From Streptomyces graminilatus (GTDB taxonomy: Bacteria; Actinomycetota; Actinomycetes; Streptomycetales; Streptomycetaceae): DNA of 37,282 nucleotides. The DNA is taken from NCBI RefSeq assembly GCF_001418565.1, contig NZ_LIQQ01000279.1, forward strand, positions 1 to 37,282, written 5' to 3'. Each line of letters opens with the position of its first letter. Position 1 is the first letter of the stretch. Positions 23,261-32,293 of the stretch are shown piece by piece. Both the position numbers and the translations under genes were made by a program. The notes under the pieces are model-generated. The model saw only the letters and a list, made by a program, of their open reading frames with translations. It did not search any database and had not been told where the DNA came from.

Positions 23261-24496
23261 TTACTGGTCGGCGTACTTGGCGCTCACCTCGTCGTACACG
23301 CCCTTTGCCACCTTGCCCAGCCTCGGGCCTGCCAGCCAGCCCGAACTCGCCGGGCCGATCGAGGTGTTGGAGATCAGGGCCGGGTTGCCGTCGGAGCCTG
23401 TGGTGACCCAGCCGCCGCCGGAGGAGCCGCCAGTCATGGTGCAGCCGATCCGGTACATCGTCGGGTCCGACCTGACGATCGACAGCCGGCCCGGCCTGTC
23501 CTGGCACTGGTACATCGTCTCGCCGTCGAACGGCGCAGCCGCCGGATAGCCCGTCGCCGTGATGCTCTCCACCTGCGACACCGCAGGCGCGTCGAAGTCC
23601 ACCGGCAGCGCCGAACCGACCGTCTCCTCCAGTGACTTGCCGCTGCCGCCCTGCTCCGGCGTCACATGGATGACCGCGAAGTCGTACGGTGCCCCGTCCC
23701 CGCCGGTCGAGCCGCCCTGCGCGATCCACTGGTCGGACGTCCGCGTCCAGTCACCCCACCAGACACCGTACGGAGCGACCTCCTCGCGGGGAGTGTTCTC
23801 CAGCTCGGCGCCCGACCTGCCCGCGTCGTTGTACGACGGCACGAAGGCGATGTTGCGGTACCAGCCGCCCTTCTTCCCGGCGTGCACGCAGTGGCCCGCC
23901 GTCCAGACGAGGTTCGACTTCCCGGGGTGGGCGGGATCCGTCACCACGGTGGCCGAGCAGACCATCGTGCCCTCGGGCGCGTCGAAGAACACCTTGCCCG
24001 CCTCGGGCGCATTGGCGTGGTAGGCGGGCGCCACCGCCCTGGCCCGCACCGCCCGAGGTGTCGGGTCGGTGACACCCTGGTCGCCCGAGAGGTCGTTCGC
24101 GTCGACGCTCTTCTCCGGGTCGCCGGCGTTCCGCATGCGCTCCGCGTCCCAGAGGCCCTGGATGATCGGGTTGACGTAGTCCTGGGCCTCGCGCAGCCAG
24201 TCGTCCTTGTCCCAGTTCTTCCAGGCGCCGTTCTTCCACTTGTCGATGTCGATCCCGTGCTCTTTGAGCTTGTCCCTGAGCCCGTCCGGGATCGTGATCT
24301 TCCCGGCACCGTCGTCGGTCGCGGACGCGGAGGACTGCCCGCTCGCCTCGGAACCCCCGGAGCCGGTGCCGGACCCGCAGGCGGTGGCGGTGAGCGCGAG
24401 CGCCACGACAAGGCCGACGACGGCGGGCACGGGGGAGGATCCGCGGCGTGCGCCCCTCCCGTTCCGGGCGATGAAGGGTGGGCGTATGGGTCGCAT
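23261..24496 (-). CDS. Trypsin-like serine protease lipoprotein
   Basis: A 411-residue exported protease. The signal region VVGLVVALALTATAC carries a lipobox with Cys40, followed by a Ser/Gly linker, so it is probably lipid-anchored outside the membrane. The chymotrypsin-fold triad is visible: His202 in WTAGHC, Asp272 in YDFAVIHV and Ser359 in TGGSSGGGW. Cysteine pairs Cys180/Cys203 and Cys331/Cys352 could form the usual disulfides. Residues about 65-160 form a Trp/Asp-rich propeptide-like region (KWKNGAWKNWDKDDW). Start ATG 24496 has GGGGAG upstream; a longer frame to 24550 is less likely. A CATAAT at 24558-24553 may be its -10 box. Confidence 0.87.
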   Translation of the reverse strand: MRPIRPPFIARNGRGARRGSSPVPAVVGLVVALALTATACGSGTGSGGSEASGQSSASATDDGAGKITIPDGLRDKLKEHGIDIDKWKNGAWKNWDKDDWLREAQDYVNPIIQGLWDAERMRNAGDPEKSVDANDLSGDQGVTDPTPRAVRARAVAPAYHANAPEAGKVFFDAPEGTMVCSATVVTDPAHPGKSNLVWTAGHCVHAGKKGGWYRNIAFVPSYNDAGRSGAELENTPREEVAPYGVWWGDWTRTSDQWIAQGGSTGGDGAPYDFAVIHVTPEQGGSGKSLEETVGSALPVDFDAPAVSQVESITATGYPAAAPFDGETMYQCQDRPGRLSIVRSDPTMYRIGCTMTGGSSGGGWVTTGSDGNPALISNTSIGPASSGWLAGPRLGKVAKGVYDEVSAKYADQ

Positions 24497-24807
24497 GATC
24501 TGACTCCCCCTGGCGTTGTCGAACCGTGTGCTGTCCCCGTTCGGCATCACACATTATGCGGTCGCAGTGGGACACATCCGCCGGAACGGCAACTGTTTCG
24601 CTACAGGCGGTCAGGTCCCGGGAGCGTCCGCCGATCGTCCTTTGGGCCGTCAATGTGACGCCCCCGCAAGGATCTTGAGCCGACCCGTGACTCCTGAGGT
24701 CCAAAGGGTGTTGGTAACGGAAGGGGTGTATCGGCGAGTTGGTGCTCGTCGGGGACGGCGGAGCAGCGGAACAGCGGGGAGTTGGGGCATTGGGGCTGCG
24801 GGAGTCC
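24497..24807. other. Divergent intergenic region, no gene seen
   Basis: About 310 bases between the protease (minus) and the aminotransferase (plus). A possible minus-strand -10 box (CATAAT, 24558-24553) lies here. I searched by eye for an IdeR/DmdR-type iron box (TTAGGTTAGGCT-like) ahead of the siderophore-type operon and found none. The aminotransferase frame itself is open from 24739, so part of this stretch could be coding. Confidence 0.4.
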
Positions 24808-26307
24808 ATGGAGCCGGGGTCGCGAGCGGGAGCACGGGAGCCCCGGGTGGTTGAGCAGGCGGACGGCCAGGCCGACGCGTGCGCGGGCGCGCGCGGGGCG
24901 CACGAGGGAATCCTGCGGCGCCAGTCGGCGCGTGAATCGGCGGCCCGCACCTATGCGCGCTCCCTGCCGATCGTCCCCGTACGGGCGCGCGGGCTGACGA
25001 TCGAGGGTGCCGACGGCCGCCGGTACCTCGACTGCCTCTCGGGCGCGGGAACGCTGGCCCTCGGCCACAACCACCCCGTCGTGCTGGAGGCGATCCGCAA
25101 GGTCCTCGACTCGGGGGCGCCCCTGCACGTCCTCGACCTGGCGACCCCCGTCAAGGACGCCTTCATCACCGAACTGTTCCGCACCCTGCCGCCCGGACTC
25201 GCCGACCACGCGCGCGTGCAGTTCTGCGGACCGGCCGGGACGGACGCGGTGGAGGCCGCGTTCAAGCTCGTGCGCGCCGCCACCGGCCGCACCGGGATGC
25301 TCGCCTTCGCGGGGGCCTATCACGGCATGACCGCAGGGTCCCTGGGCGCCTCAGGCCACGCGGCCGACGTACGCGTCGCGCGGCTGCCGTTCCCCCAGGA
25401 CTACCGCTGCCCCTTCGGGATGGGCGGCGACCGGGGCGCCGAACTCGCCGCCCGCTGGACCGAGTCCGTCCTCGACGACCCCAAGTCGGGAGTGCCCCTG
25501 CCCGCCGGGATGATCCTCGAACCCGTCCAGGGCGAGGGCGGGGTGAATCCCGCGCCGGACGCCTGGATGCGGCGCATGCGCCGGATCACCGAGTCCCGCT
25601 CGATCCCGCTGATCGCGGACGAGATCCAGACGGGAGTGGGCCGCACCGGCACGTTCTGGGCGGTGGAGCACAGCGGGGTCACCCCCGATGTGATGGTGCT
25701 GTCCAAGGCGATCGGCGGCAGCCTGCCGCTGGCCGTCGTGGTCTACCGCGACGACCTCGACGTCTGGGAACCCGGCGCCCACGCGGGCACGTTCCGTGGC
25801 AACCAGCTCGCCATGGCCGCCGGCACGGCCACCCTGGCGTACGTCCGCGAGCACGGCCTCGCCGAACGCGCCGGCACCCTGGGCGCCCGCATGCTCACCC
25901 GACTCCGGGGACTGGCGGCGGAGTTCCCGATCATCGGCGATGTCCGTGGCCGGGGGCTGATGATCGGGGTCGAACTGGTCGAACCGGGTGCTCAGCGGGG
26001 CGCGGAGTCCACTGCCGACTCCATCGACGGTGACCCGGAGGTCTTCCCGAGGCCGGCCGACGGGGGGCCATGTCCCGTGGCGCCCGAACTGGCCGCCGCC
26101 GTACAGCGGGAGTGTCTGCGCCGGGGCCTGATCGTCGAACTCGGCGGACGCCGGGCGAGCGTCGTCCGCCTGCTGCCGCCGCTGACCATCAGCGACGAAC
26201 AGGCCACCGCCGTACTCGACCGCCTGGCCGACGCCGTGGCGGCGGTGGCACGCGGCCACACCGACCCCGGCCGCCCGGCCGCCACCCACGCAGAGCGAGC
26301 GGGGTAG
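24808..26307 (+). CDS. Class III PLP aminotransferase, diaminobutyrate type
   Basis: A 499-residue fold-type I aminotransferase of the class III (ornithine/diaminobutyrate) family, close in layout to RhbA-type L-2,4-diaminobutyrate:2-oxoglutarate aminotransferases. Features: SGAGTLALGHNHP near the N-terminus, the GPAGTDAVEAA cofactor-phosphate loop, AYHGMT, Asp271 in LIADEIQTGVGRTG, and the Schiff-base lysine Lys300 in VLSKAIGG. The first 40 residues are Gly/Ala/Glu-rich and unlike the family. ATG 24808 with GGGAG is used, but TTG 24739 is possible and a later start cannot be excluded. It leads a three-gene operon with an IucA/IucC synthetase and an acyltransferase, so it probably makes a diamine building block for a siderophore-type product. 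Confidence 0.85.
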   Translation: MEPGSRAGAREPRVVEQADGQADACAGARGAHEGILRRQSARESAARTYARSLPIVPVRARGLTIEGADGRRYLDCLSGAGTLALGHNHPVVLEAIRKVLDSGAPLHVLDLATPVKDAFITELFRTLPPGLADHARVQFCGPAGTDAVEAAFKLVRAATGRTGMLAFAGAYHGMTAGSLGASGHAADVRVARLPFPQDYRCPFGMGGDRGAELAARWTESVLDDPKSGVPLPAGMILEPVQGEGGVNPAPDAWMRRMRRITESRSIPLIADEIQTGVGRTGTFWAVEHSGVTPDVMVLSKAIGGSLPLAVVVYRDDLDVWEPGAHAGTFRGNQLAMAAGTATLAYVREHGLAERAGTLGARMLTRLRGLAAEFPIIGDVRGRGLMIGVELVEPGAQRGAESTADSIDGDPEVFPRPADGGPCPVAPELAAAVQRECLRRGLIVELGGRRASVVRLLPPLTISDEQATAVLDRLADAVAAVARGHTDPGRPAATHAERAG

Positions 26308-26382
26308 CCGGGGCCGGCGTCCGCCCGTACCGACTCCGTTCGTCTCCCCACCCGTACGCGCACCCGAACAACCTCGCGAGGA

Positions 26383-28392
26383 ATGGTCTTGAACAGCATC
26401 CCCGTACCCGAAGGCCGTTCCCACCCCACGACCGCGCGAGGTTCCGGGCCCGGGACCGACACCGTGCCCCGCCAGAAGGGAGCGGCCGGTGGCGCCGGGT
26501 GGGCGCGCGGCGCCACGGCCGACCTCCTGGAACACCTCGACCCCCACACCGCGGCCCAGGCCGCCGCCACCGAGAACCTGCTGCGCTGCTGGGTACGGGA
26601 GAACGACCTCGCCGCGCCGGAGGACGGCACCCTCCGCATCCCCCTCCCCACCAGCGGCACCGCCCTGCTGGCTCCCGTCCACTACTGGTCCCCGACCGGC
26701 TGGCACCGCTTCGGCCTCCCCCACCTGGCCGACGCCCCGGCGGGCGCCCCGGCGGCCGACGCGGTCACCGTCGCGACACTGCTCGCGCGGGAGGCGTACG
26801 ACGGCACCGAGGCGGCAACCGGAGCCGACCCGGTGGCCGACGCGTCCACGGACGATGCGGGCAGCGCGGCTGCGGCGACCGATGCCCCGGCCTCGTCGCC
26901 GACGTCCTCCGTCCTGCCCCCCGACGCGGTCGACCTGGTCGCACGTGTCGCCGACTCCGTCCGCCGTACCGCCGCCTTCATCGGCGACCGGCGTGCGCAG
27001 CCTGCCGACGGGCCCGATCTCTTCCTCGCCGCCGAGCAGGCGCTGCTGCTCGGCCACCCGCTGCATCCGACCCCGAAGAGCCGCGAGGGGCTCGCCGAGG
27101 CCGAGGCCCGGCTCTACTCACCGGAGTTGCGCGGCTCCTTCCCGCTGCACTGGATCGCGGTGGCACCCTCCGTACTCGCCACCGACTCCGCCTGGACCGA
27201 GCGAGGCCGACCCATCCGCGCCGAACAGCTCACCGAACAGCTCATCGGCGCGGCCCTGCCGCTGCCCGACGGCTACGCGGCCCTCCCGCTGCACCCCTGG
27301 CAGATCCGGGAGACCCGCCACCGCCCGCAGATCGCGGCCCTGTTCGAAGCCGGGCTGCTCCGCGACCTGTGCACCCACGGCTCGCCCTGGCATCCCACGT
27401 CGTCCGTCCGCACCGTCCACCGCTCGGGCGCCCCCGCGATGCTGAAACTCTCGCTGGGGCTGCGCATCACCAACTCCCGGCGCGAGAACCTCCGCAAGGA
27501 ACTCCACCGGGGCGTCGAGGTGCACCGGCTGCTGCGCGGCGGACTGGCCAAGCAGTGGCAGGCCGCCCACCCGGGCTTCGACATCGTCCGCGACCCGGCC
27601 TGGCTCGCCGTCGACGACCCCGACGGCAGTCCAGTCCCCGGTCTGGACGTGGTGATCCGGCACAACCCCTTCCACCCGGCGGACGACGTGTCCTGCGTCG
27701 CCGGACTCGTCTCCCCCCGGCCCCACTCCCACCCGGGCGATCCGGCGGACCGGCGCCCGGAGGGCCCGGCCCCGTGGTCCCGGCTGGCCGGGGTCGTCAC
27801 CCGGCTCGCCGGACGCACCGGCCGCCCCCGAGGCGCCGTCGCCACCGAGTGGTTCCTGCGCTACCTGGAGCAGGTCGTACGACCCGTGCTCTGGCTGGAC
27901 AGCGAGGCGGGCATCGCCCTGGAGGCCCACCAGCAGAACACCCTGCTCCTGCTGGACGGCGACGGCTGGCCCCGGGGAGGCCGCTACCGCGACAACCAGG
28001 GGTACTACTTCCGTGAGTCCCGGCGCGCCGAACTCGACTCCCGGCTGCCGGGCATCGGCGAGCGGAGCGACACGTTCGTCTCCGACGAGGTAACCGACGA
28101 ACGTTTCGCCTACTACCTCGGCATCAACAACGTCCTCGGCCTCATCGGCGCGTTCGGCTCCCAGCGGCTCGCCGACGAACAGTTGCTGCTGGCCGCCTTC
28201 CGGTGCTTCCTCGGAGACATCGCCTCCGGTCCCGCCCGGCTGCGCACGTCCCTGCCCGGTCGGCTGCTGGACTCACCCGTGCTTCGCTGCAAGGCCAACC
28301 TGCTGACCCGGCTGCACGGTCTCGACGAACTCGTCGGCCCGGTCGACACCCAGTCCGTCTACGTCACCATCGCCAACCCCCTGCGTTCCTGA
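26383..28392 (+). CDS. IucA/IucC-family NIS synthetase
   Basis: An NRPS-independent siderophore synthetase of 669 residues. These enzymes adenylate a carboxylic acid (citrate, succinate or a derivative) and couple it to an amine or alcohol. Recognisable parts are the HP-x-P-KSR-G segment (GHPLHPTPKSREG), LPLHPWQ, HPTSSVRTV with LKLSLGLRITNSRREN, and the C-terminal FhuF-like EAHQQNTLLLLDGDGWPRG with YRDNQGYYF. An Ala/Thr/Asp-rich insertion lies near residues 140-170. ATG 26383 is almost on GAGGA; TTG 26389, two codons in, has better spacing and may be the true start. There is 75 nt to the aminotransferase and 82 nt to the acyltransferase. The product is not predictable. Confidence 0.9.
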   Translation: MVLNSIPVPEGRSHPTTARGSGPGTDTVPRQKGAAGGAGWARGATADLLEHLDPHTAAQAAATENLLRCWVRENDLAAPEDGTLRIPLPTSGTALLAPVHYWSPTGWHRFGLPHLADAPAGAPAADAVTVATLLAREAYDGTEAATGADPVADASTDDAGSAAAATDAPASSPTSSVLPPDAVDLVARVADSVRRTAAFIGDRRAQPADGPDLFLAAEQALLLGHPLHPTPKSREGLAEAEARLYSPELRGSFPLHWIAVAPSVLATDSAWTERGRPIRAEQLTEQLIGAALPLPDGYAALPLHPWQIRETRHRPQIAALFEAGLLRDLCTHGSPWHPTSSVRTVHRSGAPAMLKLSLGLRITNSRRENLRKELHRGVEVHRLLRGGLAKQWQAAHPGFDIVRDPAWLAVDDPDGSPVPGLDVVIRHNPFHPADDVSCVAGLVSPRPHSHPGDPADRRPEGPAPWSRLAGVVTRLAGRTGRPRGAVATEWFLRYLEQVVRPVLWLDSEAGIALEAHQQNTLLLLDGDGWPRGGRYRDNQGYYFRESRRAELDSRLPGIGERSDTFVSDEVTDERFAYYLGINNVLGLIGAFGSQRLADEQLLLAAFRCFLGDIASGPARLRTSLPGRLLDSPVLRCKANLLTRLHGLDELVGPVDTQSVYVTIANPLRS

Positions 28393-28474
28393 CGGCTCCG
28401 ACAGCCATTGCCGACGCCAACTCCCTTTCACCCCGAGGAACACGACACACCCCATCTCCTGAGAGGAGCGTCCC

Positions 28475-29170
28475 GTGCCTCCCGCCGACGCCCGCACCGA
28501 CGCCCGTACCGCCCCGACCGCCTACTTTCCGCCCGGCGCCGACAGCGAGGACACGCTGGAGCTGCGCCTGCCCGACGACTTCCTCGCCATGTACGCCGAC
28601 GATCTCCTCGACCGCGTCGAGGACTGGGGACCGTGCCGCACGCCCGCCGGCTCCTTCCGCCTCCTCCCCGTACAGGTCGAGCGCGATCTGCCGCTCATCG
28701 GGCGCTGGATAAACGACCCCACCGTCGCCACCTTCTGGGAACTCGCCGGCACCGAATGCGTGACCGAGGCCCATCTGCGGTCCCAGCTCGACGGCGACGG
28801 ACGCAGCGTCCCCTGTCTCGGCGTGCTGGAGGGCACCCCGATGAGCTACTGGGAGATCTACCGCGCCGACCTCGATCCGCTGGCCCGGCACTATCCCGCC
28901 CGGCCCCACGACACCGGGTTGCATCTTCTGCTCGGCGGTGTCGCCGATCGCGGGCGCGGACTGGGCGGCATCCTGCTCAGGGCGGTCGCCGACCTCGTAC
29001 TCGACCACCGGCCCCGCTGCGGGCGGGTGGTCGCGGAGCCGGATCTGCGCAACACGCCCTCCGTGTCGGCCTTCCTGAGCGCCGGTTTCCGGTTCTCCGC
29101 GGAGGTCGATCTGCCCGCCAAGCGGGCCGCCCTCATGATCCGGGACCGGGGCCTGCGCGATGCCCTGTAG
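28475..29170 (+). CDS. IucB/RhbD-type GNAT acyltransferase
   Basis: A 231-residue acyltransferase of the siderophore GNAT group (AlcB/IucB domain), which acylates amines or hydroxylamines with acyl-CoA. The first 65 residues are variable. The GNAT part begins at FRLLPVQVERDLPLIGRWINDP and shows the family signature YWEIYRAD, the acetyl-CoA loop RGRGLGGILL, and AEPDLRNTPSVSAFLSAGFRF. Start GTG 28475 has GAGAGGAGCG upstream. It is last in the operon with the NIS synthetase. No N-hydroxylase is present, so its acceptor could be a free amine rather than a hydroxylamine. Confidence 0.87.
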   Translation: MPPADARTDARTAPTAYFPPGADSEDTLELRLPDDFLAMYADDLLDRVEDWGPCRTPAGSFRLLPVQVERDLPLIGRWINDPTVATFWELAGTECVTEAHLRSQLDGDGRSVPCLGVLEGTPMSYWEIYRADLDPLARHYPARPHDTGLHLLLGGVADRGRGLGGILLRAVADLVLDHRPRCGRVVAEPDLRNTPSVSAFLSAGFRFSAEVDLPAKRAALMIRDRGLRDAL

Positions 29171-29239
29171 ACCTCTTGCGGCACCCCTGCTCCGGCCGTG
29201 GGCTTCCGCCTTGATCACCCGATTGTCAGTGCCGCCCCG

Positions 29240-29245
29240 TAGGGT
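29240..29245 (+). promoter_or_regulatory. -10 box upstream of dinG
   Basis: TAGGGT is followed by 9 nt and the dinG ATG, giving a nearly leaderless message; no ribosome binding site is visible. A TTGTCA at 29223 is too close (11 bp) to be a standard -35. Confidence 0.35.
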
Positions 29246-29254
29246 GGTCGCGCT

Positions 29255-31291
29255 ATGACGAAGCCCTCACTCCCCGAACTCCTGCACGCTGCCGTCACCG
29301 CTGTCGGCGGTACGGAGCGCCCCGGCCAGGTGACCATGGCCGAAGCCGTCGCGGAGGCGATCGACGACGGATCCCATCTGCTGATCCAGGCAGGCACCGG
29401 CACCGGAAAGTCGCTCGGCTACCTCGTGCCCGCGCTCGCGCACGGGGAGCGGGTCGTGGTCGCGACCGCGACCCTCGCCCTCCAGCGCCAGCTCGTGGAG
29501 CGCGACCTGCCCCGCACGGTCGACGCGCTGCACCCGGTGCTGCGCCGCCGCCCCGAGTTCGCGATGCTCAAGGGCAGATCGAACTACCTGTGCCTGCACC
29601 GCCTCCGCGAGGGCGTGCCGCAGGACGAGGAAGAGGGCCTCTTCGACCAGTTCGAGGCGGCGGCCCCCACCAGCAAGCTGGGCCAGGACCTGCTGCGCCT
29701 GCGCGAATGGTCGGACGAGACCGAGACCGGCGACCGCGACGGCCTCACCCCCGGCGTCTCCGACCGCGCCTGGGCGCAGGTCTCCGTCTCCTCCCGCGAG
29801 TGCCTGGGCGCCTCGAAGTGCGCGTACGGAGCCGAGTGCTTCGCCGAGATGGCCCGCGAGCGCGCCAAGCTCGCCGAGGTGATCGTCACGAACCACGCGC
29901 TGCTCGCGATCGACGCCATCGAGGGCGCGCCGGTTCTCCCGCAGCACGAGGTGCTGATCGTCGACGAGGCGCACGAACTGGTCTCGCGGGTCACCGGAGT
30001 GGCCACCGGCGAGCTCACTCCGGGCCAGGTCAACCGTGCCGTACGCCGTGCGGCGAAGCTGGTGAACGAGAAGGCCGCCGACCAGCTCCAGACGGCGGCC
30101 GAGGGCTTCGAGCGGGTGATGGAGCTGGCCCTGCCCGGCCGCCTGGAGGAGATCCCGGAAGACCTCGGGTACGCCCTGATGGCACTGCGGGACGCCGCCC
30201 GCACGGTGATCTCCGGGATCGGCGCGACCCGCGACAAGTCGGTCCAGGACGAGGACGCGGTCCGCAAACAGGCGCTGGCCTCGGTGGAGTCCGTGCACGA
30301 CGTCGCGGAGCGGATCGCGAACGGCTCCGAGTGGGACGTCGTCTGGTACGAACGGCACGAGCCCCGCGGCGGAGCCGCATATCGACCCAGCGGGGCCTCC
30401 CTGCGCGTCGCCCCGATGTCGGTGTCGGGGCTCCTCAGGGAGAAGCTGTTCACGGACCGCTCGGTTGTCCTGACCTCGGCGACTCTCAAACTGGGTGGCG
30501 ACTTCAACGGCGTCGGCGCCTCCCTGGGCCTCGCCCCGGAGGGCACTGCGGGCGACGACCTCCCGCAGTGGAAGGGCGTCGATGTCGGCTCGCCGTTCGA
30601 CTACCCGAAGCAGGGCATCCTGTACGTCGCCAAGCACCTGGCGCGTCCCGCGCGCGACGGTGACCGCGGGGACATGCTCGACGAGCTCACGGAGCTGATC
30701 CAGGCGGCGGGCGGGCGGACCCTCGGCCTGTTCTCCTCGATGCGGGCGGCCCAGCTGGCGGCGGAGGAACTCCGTTCCCGTATCCCCGAGTTCCCGATCC
30801 TCCTCCAGGGCGAGGAGACGCTCGGTGAGCTGATCAAGAACTTCGCGGCCGACCCGAAGACCTGTCTGTTCGGCACGCTGTCGCTCTGGCAGGGCGTTGA
30901 CGTCCCGGGTGCCAGTTGCCAGCTCGTCGTCATGGACAAGATCCCGTTCCCGCGCCCGGACGACCCCCTGATGAGCGCCCGCCAGAAGGCCGTCGAGGAC
31001 GCTGGCGGCAACGGCTTCATGGCTGTCGCCGCAACCCACGCGGCGCTCCTCATGGCCCAGGGCGCCGGCCGCCTCGTACGGGCGACGGGGGATCGCGGTG
31101 TCGTCGCCGTCCTGGACCAGCGCCTCGCGACGGCCCGGTACGGGAGCTATCTGAAGGCGTCGCTGCCGAACTTCTGGTCCACTACGGACCCCCATGTGGT
31201 CCGGCGGTCGCTGGCCGCGATCGACGCGGCGGCGAAGCAGACGGAGGAGGCCTCGGCAGCCGAGCAGGCCGAGGCGGCGGAAGAGGCGTAG
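29255..31291 (+). CDS. dinG: DinG-family ATP-dependent DNA helicase
   Basis: A 5'-3' superfamily 2 iron-sulfur helicase of the DinG/XPD family, involved in resolving unusual DNA structures and collisions. Of 678 residues, Walker A is AGTGTGKS (46-53) and the DEAH box is 237-240 in VLIVDEAHEL. Four cysteines between them (Cys112, Cys183, Cys189, Cys195) match the 4Fe-4S site. The later helicase motifs are in VVLTSATL, LGLFSSMRAA, LFGTLSLWQGVDVPG and QGAGRLVRATGDRGVVAVLDQR. It is convergent with lexA; the name reflects damage induction in E. coli, but I see no LexA box ahead of this copy. Confidence 0.93.
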   Translation: MTKPSLPELLHAAVTAVGGTERPGQVTMAEAVAEAIDDGSHLLIQAGTGTGKSLGYLVPALAHGERVVVATATLALQRQLVERDLPRTVDALHPVLRRRPEFAMLKGRSNYLCLHRLREGVPQDEEEGLFDQFEAAAPTSKLGQDLLRLREWSDETETGDRDGLTPGVSDRAWAQVSVSSRECLGASKCAYGAECFAEMARERAKLAEVIVTNHALLAIDAIEGAPVLPQHEVLIVDEAHELVSRVTGVATGELTPGQVNRAVRRAAKLVNEKAADQLQTAAEGFERVMELALPGRLEEIPEDLGYALMALRDAARTVISGIGATRDKSVQDEDAVRKQALASVESVHDVAERIANGSEWDVVWYERHEPRGGAAYRPSGASLRVAPMSVSGLLREKLFTDRSVVLTSATLKLGGDFNGVGASLGLAPEGTAGDDLPQWKGVDVGSPFDYPKQGILYVAKHLARPARDGDRGDMLDELTELIQAAGGRTLGLFSSMRAAQLAAEELRSRIPEFPILLQGEETLGELIKNFAADPKTCLFGTLSLWQGVDVPGASCQLVVMDKIPFPRPDDPLMSARQKAVEDAGGNGFMAVAATHAALLMAQGAGRLVRATGDRGVVAVLDQRLATARYGSYLKASLPNFWSTTDPHVVRRSLAAIDAAAKQTEEASAAEQAEAAEEA

Positions 31292-31299
31292 ACGCCGAT

Positions 31300-31333
31300 G
31301 GGCCGGCCACCGACTTCGGTCGGTGGCCGGCCC
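31300..31333. terminator. 15-bp terminator with TTCG tetraloop
   Basis: GGGCCGGCCACCGAC (31300-31314) and its exact complement (31319-31333) enclose TTCG, closed by C-G, the very stable UUCG tetraloop type. It starts 8 bases after the dinG stop and separates it from convergent lexA. Confidence 0.85.
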
Positions 31334-31367
31334 ACTGGCGCGCCCGAAACACGGGACAGGGCAGGGC

Positions 31368-31393
31368 CCCGGAACCGGCGCAGGGGTTCCGGG
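31368..31393 (-). terminator. Second hairpin downstream of lexA
   Basis: CCCGGAAC and GTTCCGGG form an 8-bp perfect stem with a 10-nt loop, in the dinG-lexA gap. Confidence 0.45.
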
Positions 31394-31407
31394 ACCCGGT
31401 CAGGGGT

Positions 31408-31424
31408 GGGGTCCGTAAGACCCC
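31408..31424 (-). terminator. Hairpin directly after lexA
   Basis: GGGGTC and GACCCC pair around a 5-nt loop, 14 bases beyond the lexA stop codon; read on the minus strand it is the first terminator-like element met by lexA transcripts. Confidence 0.5.
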
Positions 31425-31438
31425 GCCTCCCGCACCTC

Positions 31439-32218
31439 TCACACGCGGCGGAGGACCGCCACCACCTTGCCGAGGATCGTCGCCTCGTCGCCGGGGATCG
31501 GCTGGTACGCGGAGTTGTGCGGGAGGAGCCAGACGTGGCCGTCCTCGCGCTTGAAGCGCTTGACGGTGGCCTCGCCGTCCAGCATGGCGGCCACGATGTC
31601 GCCGTTCTCGGCGACCGGCTGGCGTCGTACGGTGACCCAGTCGCCGTCGCAGATCGCGGCCTCGATCATCGAGTCACCGACGACCTTGAGGACGAAGAGC
31701 TCTCCGTCACCCACCAGTTGGCGGGGGAGGGGGAACACGTCCTCGACCGATTCCTCGGCGAGGATGGGACCGCCGGCGGCGATACGGCCCACGAGCGGGA
31801 CGTACGACGCGGCGGGCTTGCCCGTGGTGTCCGCGGGCTGTACGGAAGCCCCTTGGTCGGAACCGCGTACCTCATAGGCACGCGGGCGATGCGGATCGCG
31901 GCGCAGGAATCCCTTGCGCTCCAGAGCCATGAGCTGATGTGCGACGGATGAGGTACTGGAGAGGCCGACTGCCTGCCCGATCTCGCGCATCGACGGCGGG
32001 TAACCGCGTCGTTGCACAGAGTCCCTGATGACCTCGATCACGCGCCGTTGCCGGTCGGTGAGTCCCGAGCTGTCCGCTCGGATTCCTGGAGGTCGTCCAG
32101 GGAGGGACCGCTTGGGTCCCTCAGGATTCGTGGCTTCGTTCATCGCATGCACCGGCTCGAATCGGCTCTGGGAGCGGTCCTGGGCAGTGATGGTGGCACT
32201 GTCTGCGGTGGTGGTCAC
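31439..32218 (-). CDS. lexA: SOS repressor LexA
   Basis: Represses the SOS regulon and is inactivated by RecA-stimulated self-cleavage. The 259-residue form begins at GTG 32218 ([15 protein letters not shown]...) behind GAGAGGGG; an internal ATG (residue 26) is a shorter option. The winged-helix domain includes [16 protein letters not shown] and [23 protein letters not shown]. The peptidase domain has the Ala148-Gly149 cleavage bond in [10 protein letters not shown], nucleophile Ser183 in [11 protein letters not shown] and general base Lys220 in DGEATVKRF. The first about 40 residues are an actinobacterial extension. A LexA operator overlaps its own promoter, indicating autoregulation. Confidence 0.96.
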   Translation of the reverse strand: MTTTADSATITAQDRSQSRFEPVHAMNEATNPEGPKRSLPGRPPGIRADSSGLTDRQRRVIEVIRDSVQRRGYPPSMREIGQAVGLSSTSSVAHQLMALERKGFLRRDPHRPRAYEVRGSDQGASVQPADTTGKPAASYVPLVGRIAAGGPILAEESVEDVFPLPRQLVGDGELFVLKVVGDSMIEAAICDGDWVTVRRQPVAENGDIVAAMLDGEATVKRFKREDGHVWLLPHNSAYQPIPGDEATILGKVVAVLRRV

Positions 32219-32252
32219 GTCGGCCCCTCTCGATGGTCTCCCGTGCAGTGCA

Positions 32253-32282
32253 ACGGTAGTTGCTTTCGAAAGGTTGCGCCAA
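32253..32282 (-). promoter_or_regulatory. lexA promoter
   Basis: TTGGCG (32282-32277) and TACCGT (32258-32253) with an 18-bp spacer. The -35 overlaps the LexA operator by three bases. A TTTCGAAA-type palindrome (CTTTCGAAAG, 32263-32272) lies in the spacer. Confidence 0.55.
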
Positions 32283-32293
32283 ACACACGTTCG
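32280..32293 (-). promoter_or_regulatory. LexA operator (SOS box) of lexA
   Basis: On the minus strand CGAACGTGTGTTTG matches the Gram-positive/actinobacterial SOS box CGAAC-N4-GTTCG with one mismatch. It lies 62 bases upstream of the lexA start and overlaps its -35 element, so bound LexA would block the promoter. Confidence 0.8.

Noticed and set aside
24497..24807. Iron-dependent repressor box ahead of the NIS operon
   Set aside because: No 19-bp TTAGGTTAGGCT-type palindrome could be found by eye; a weak match cannot be excluded without a matrix scan.
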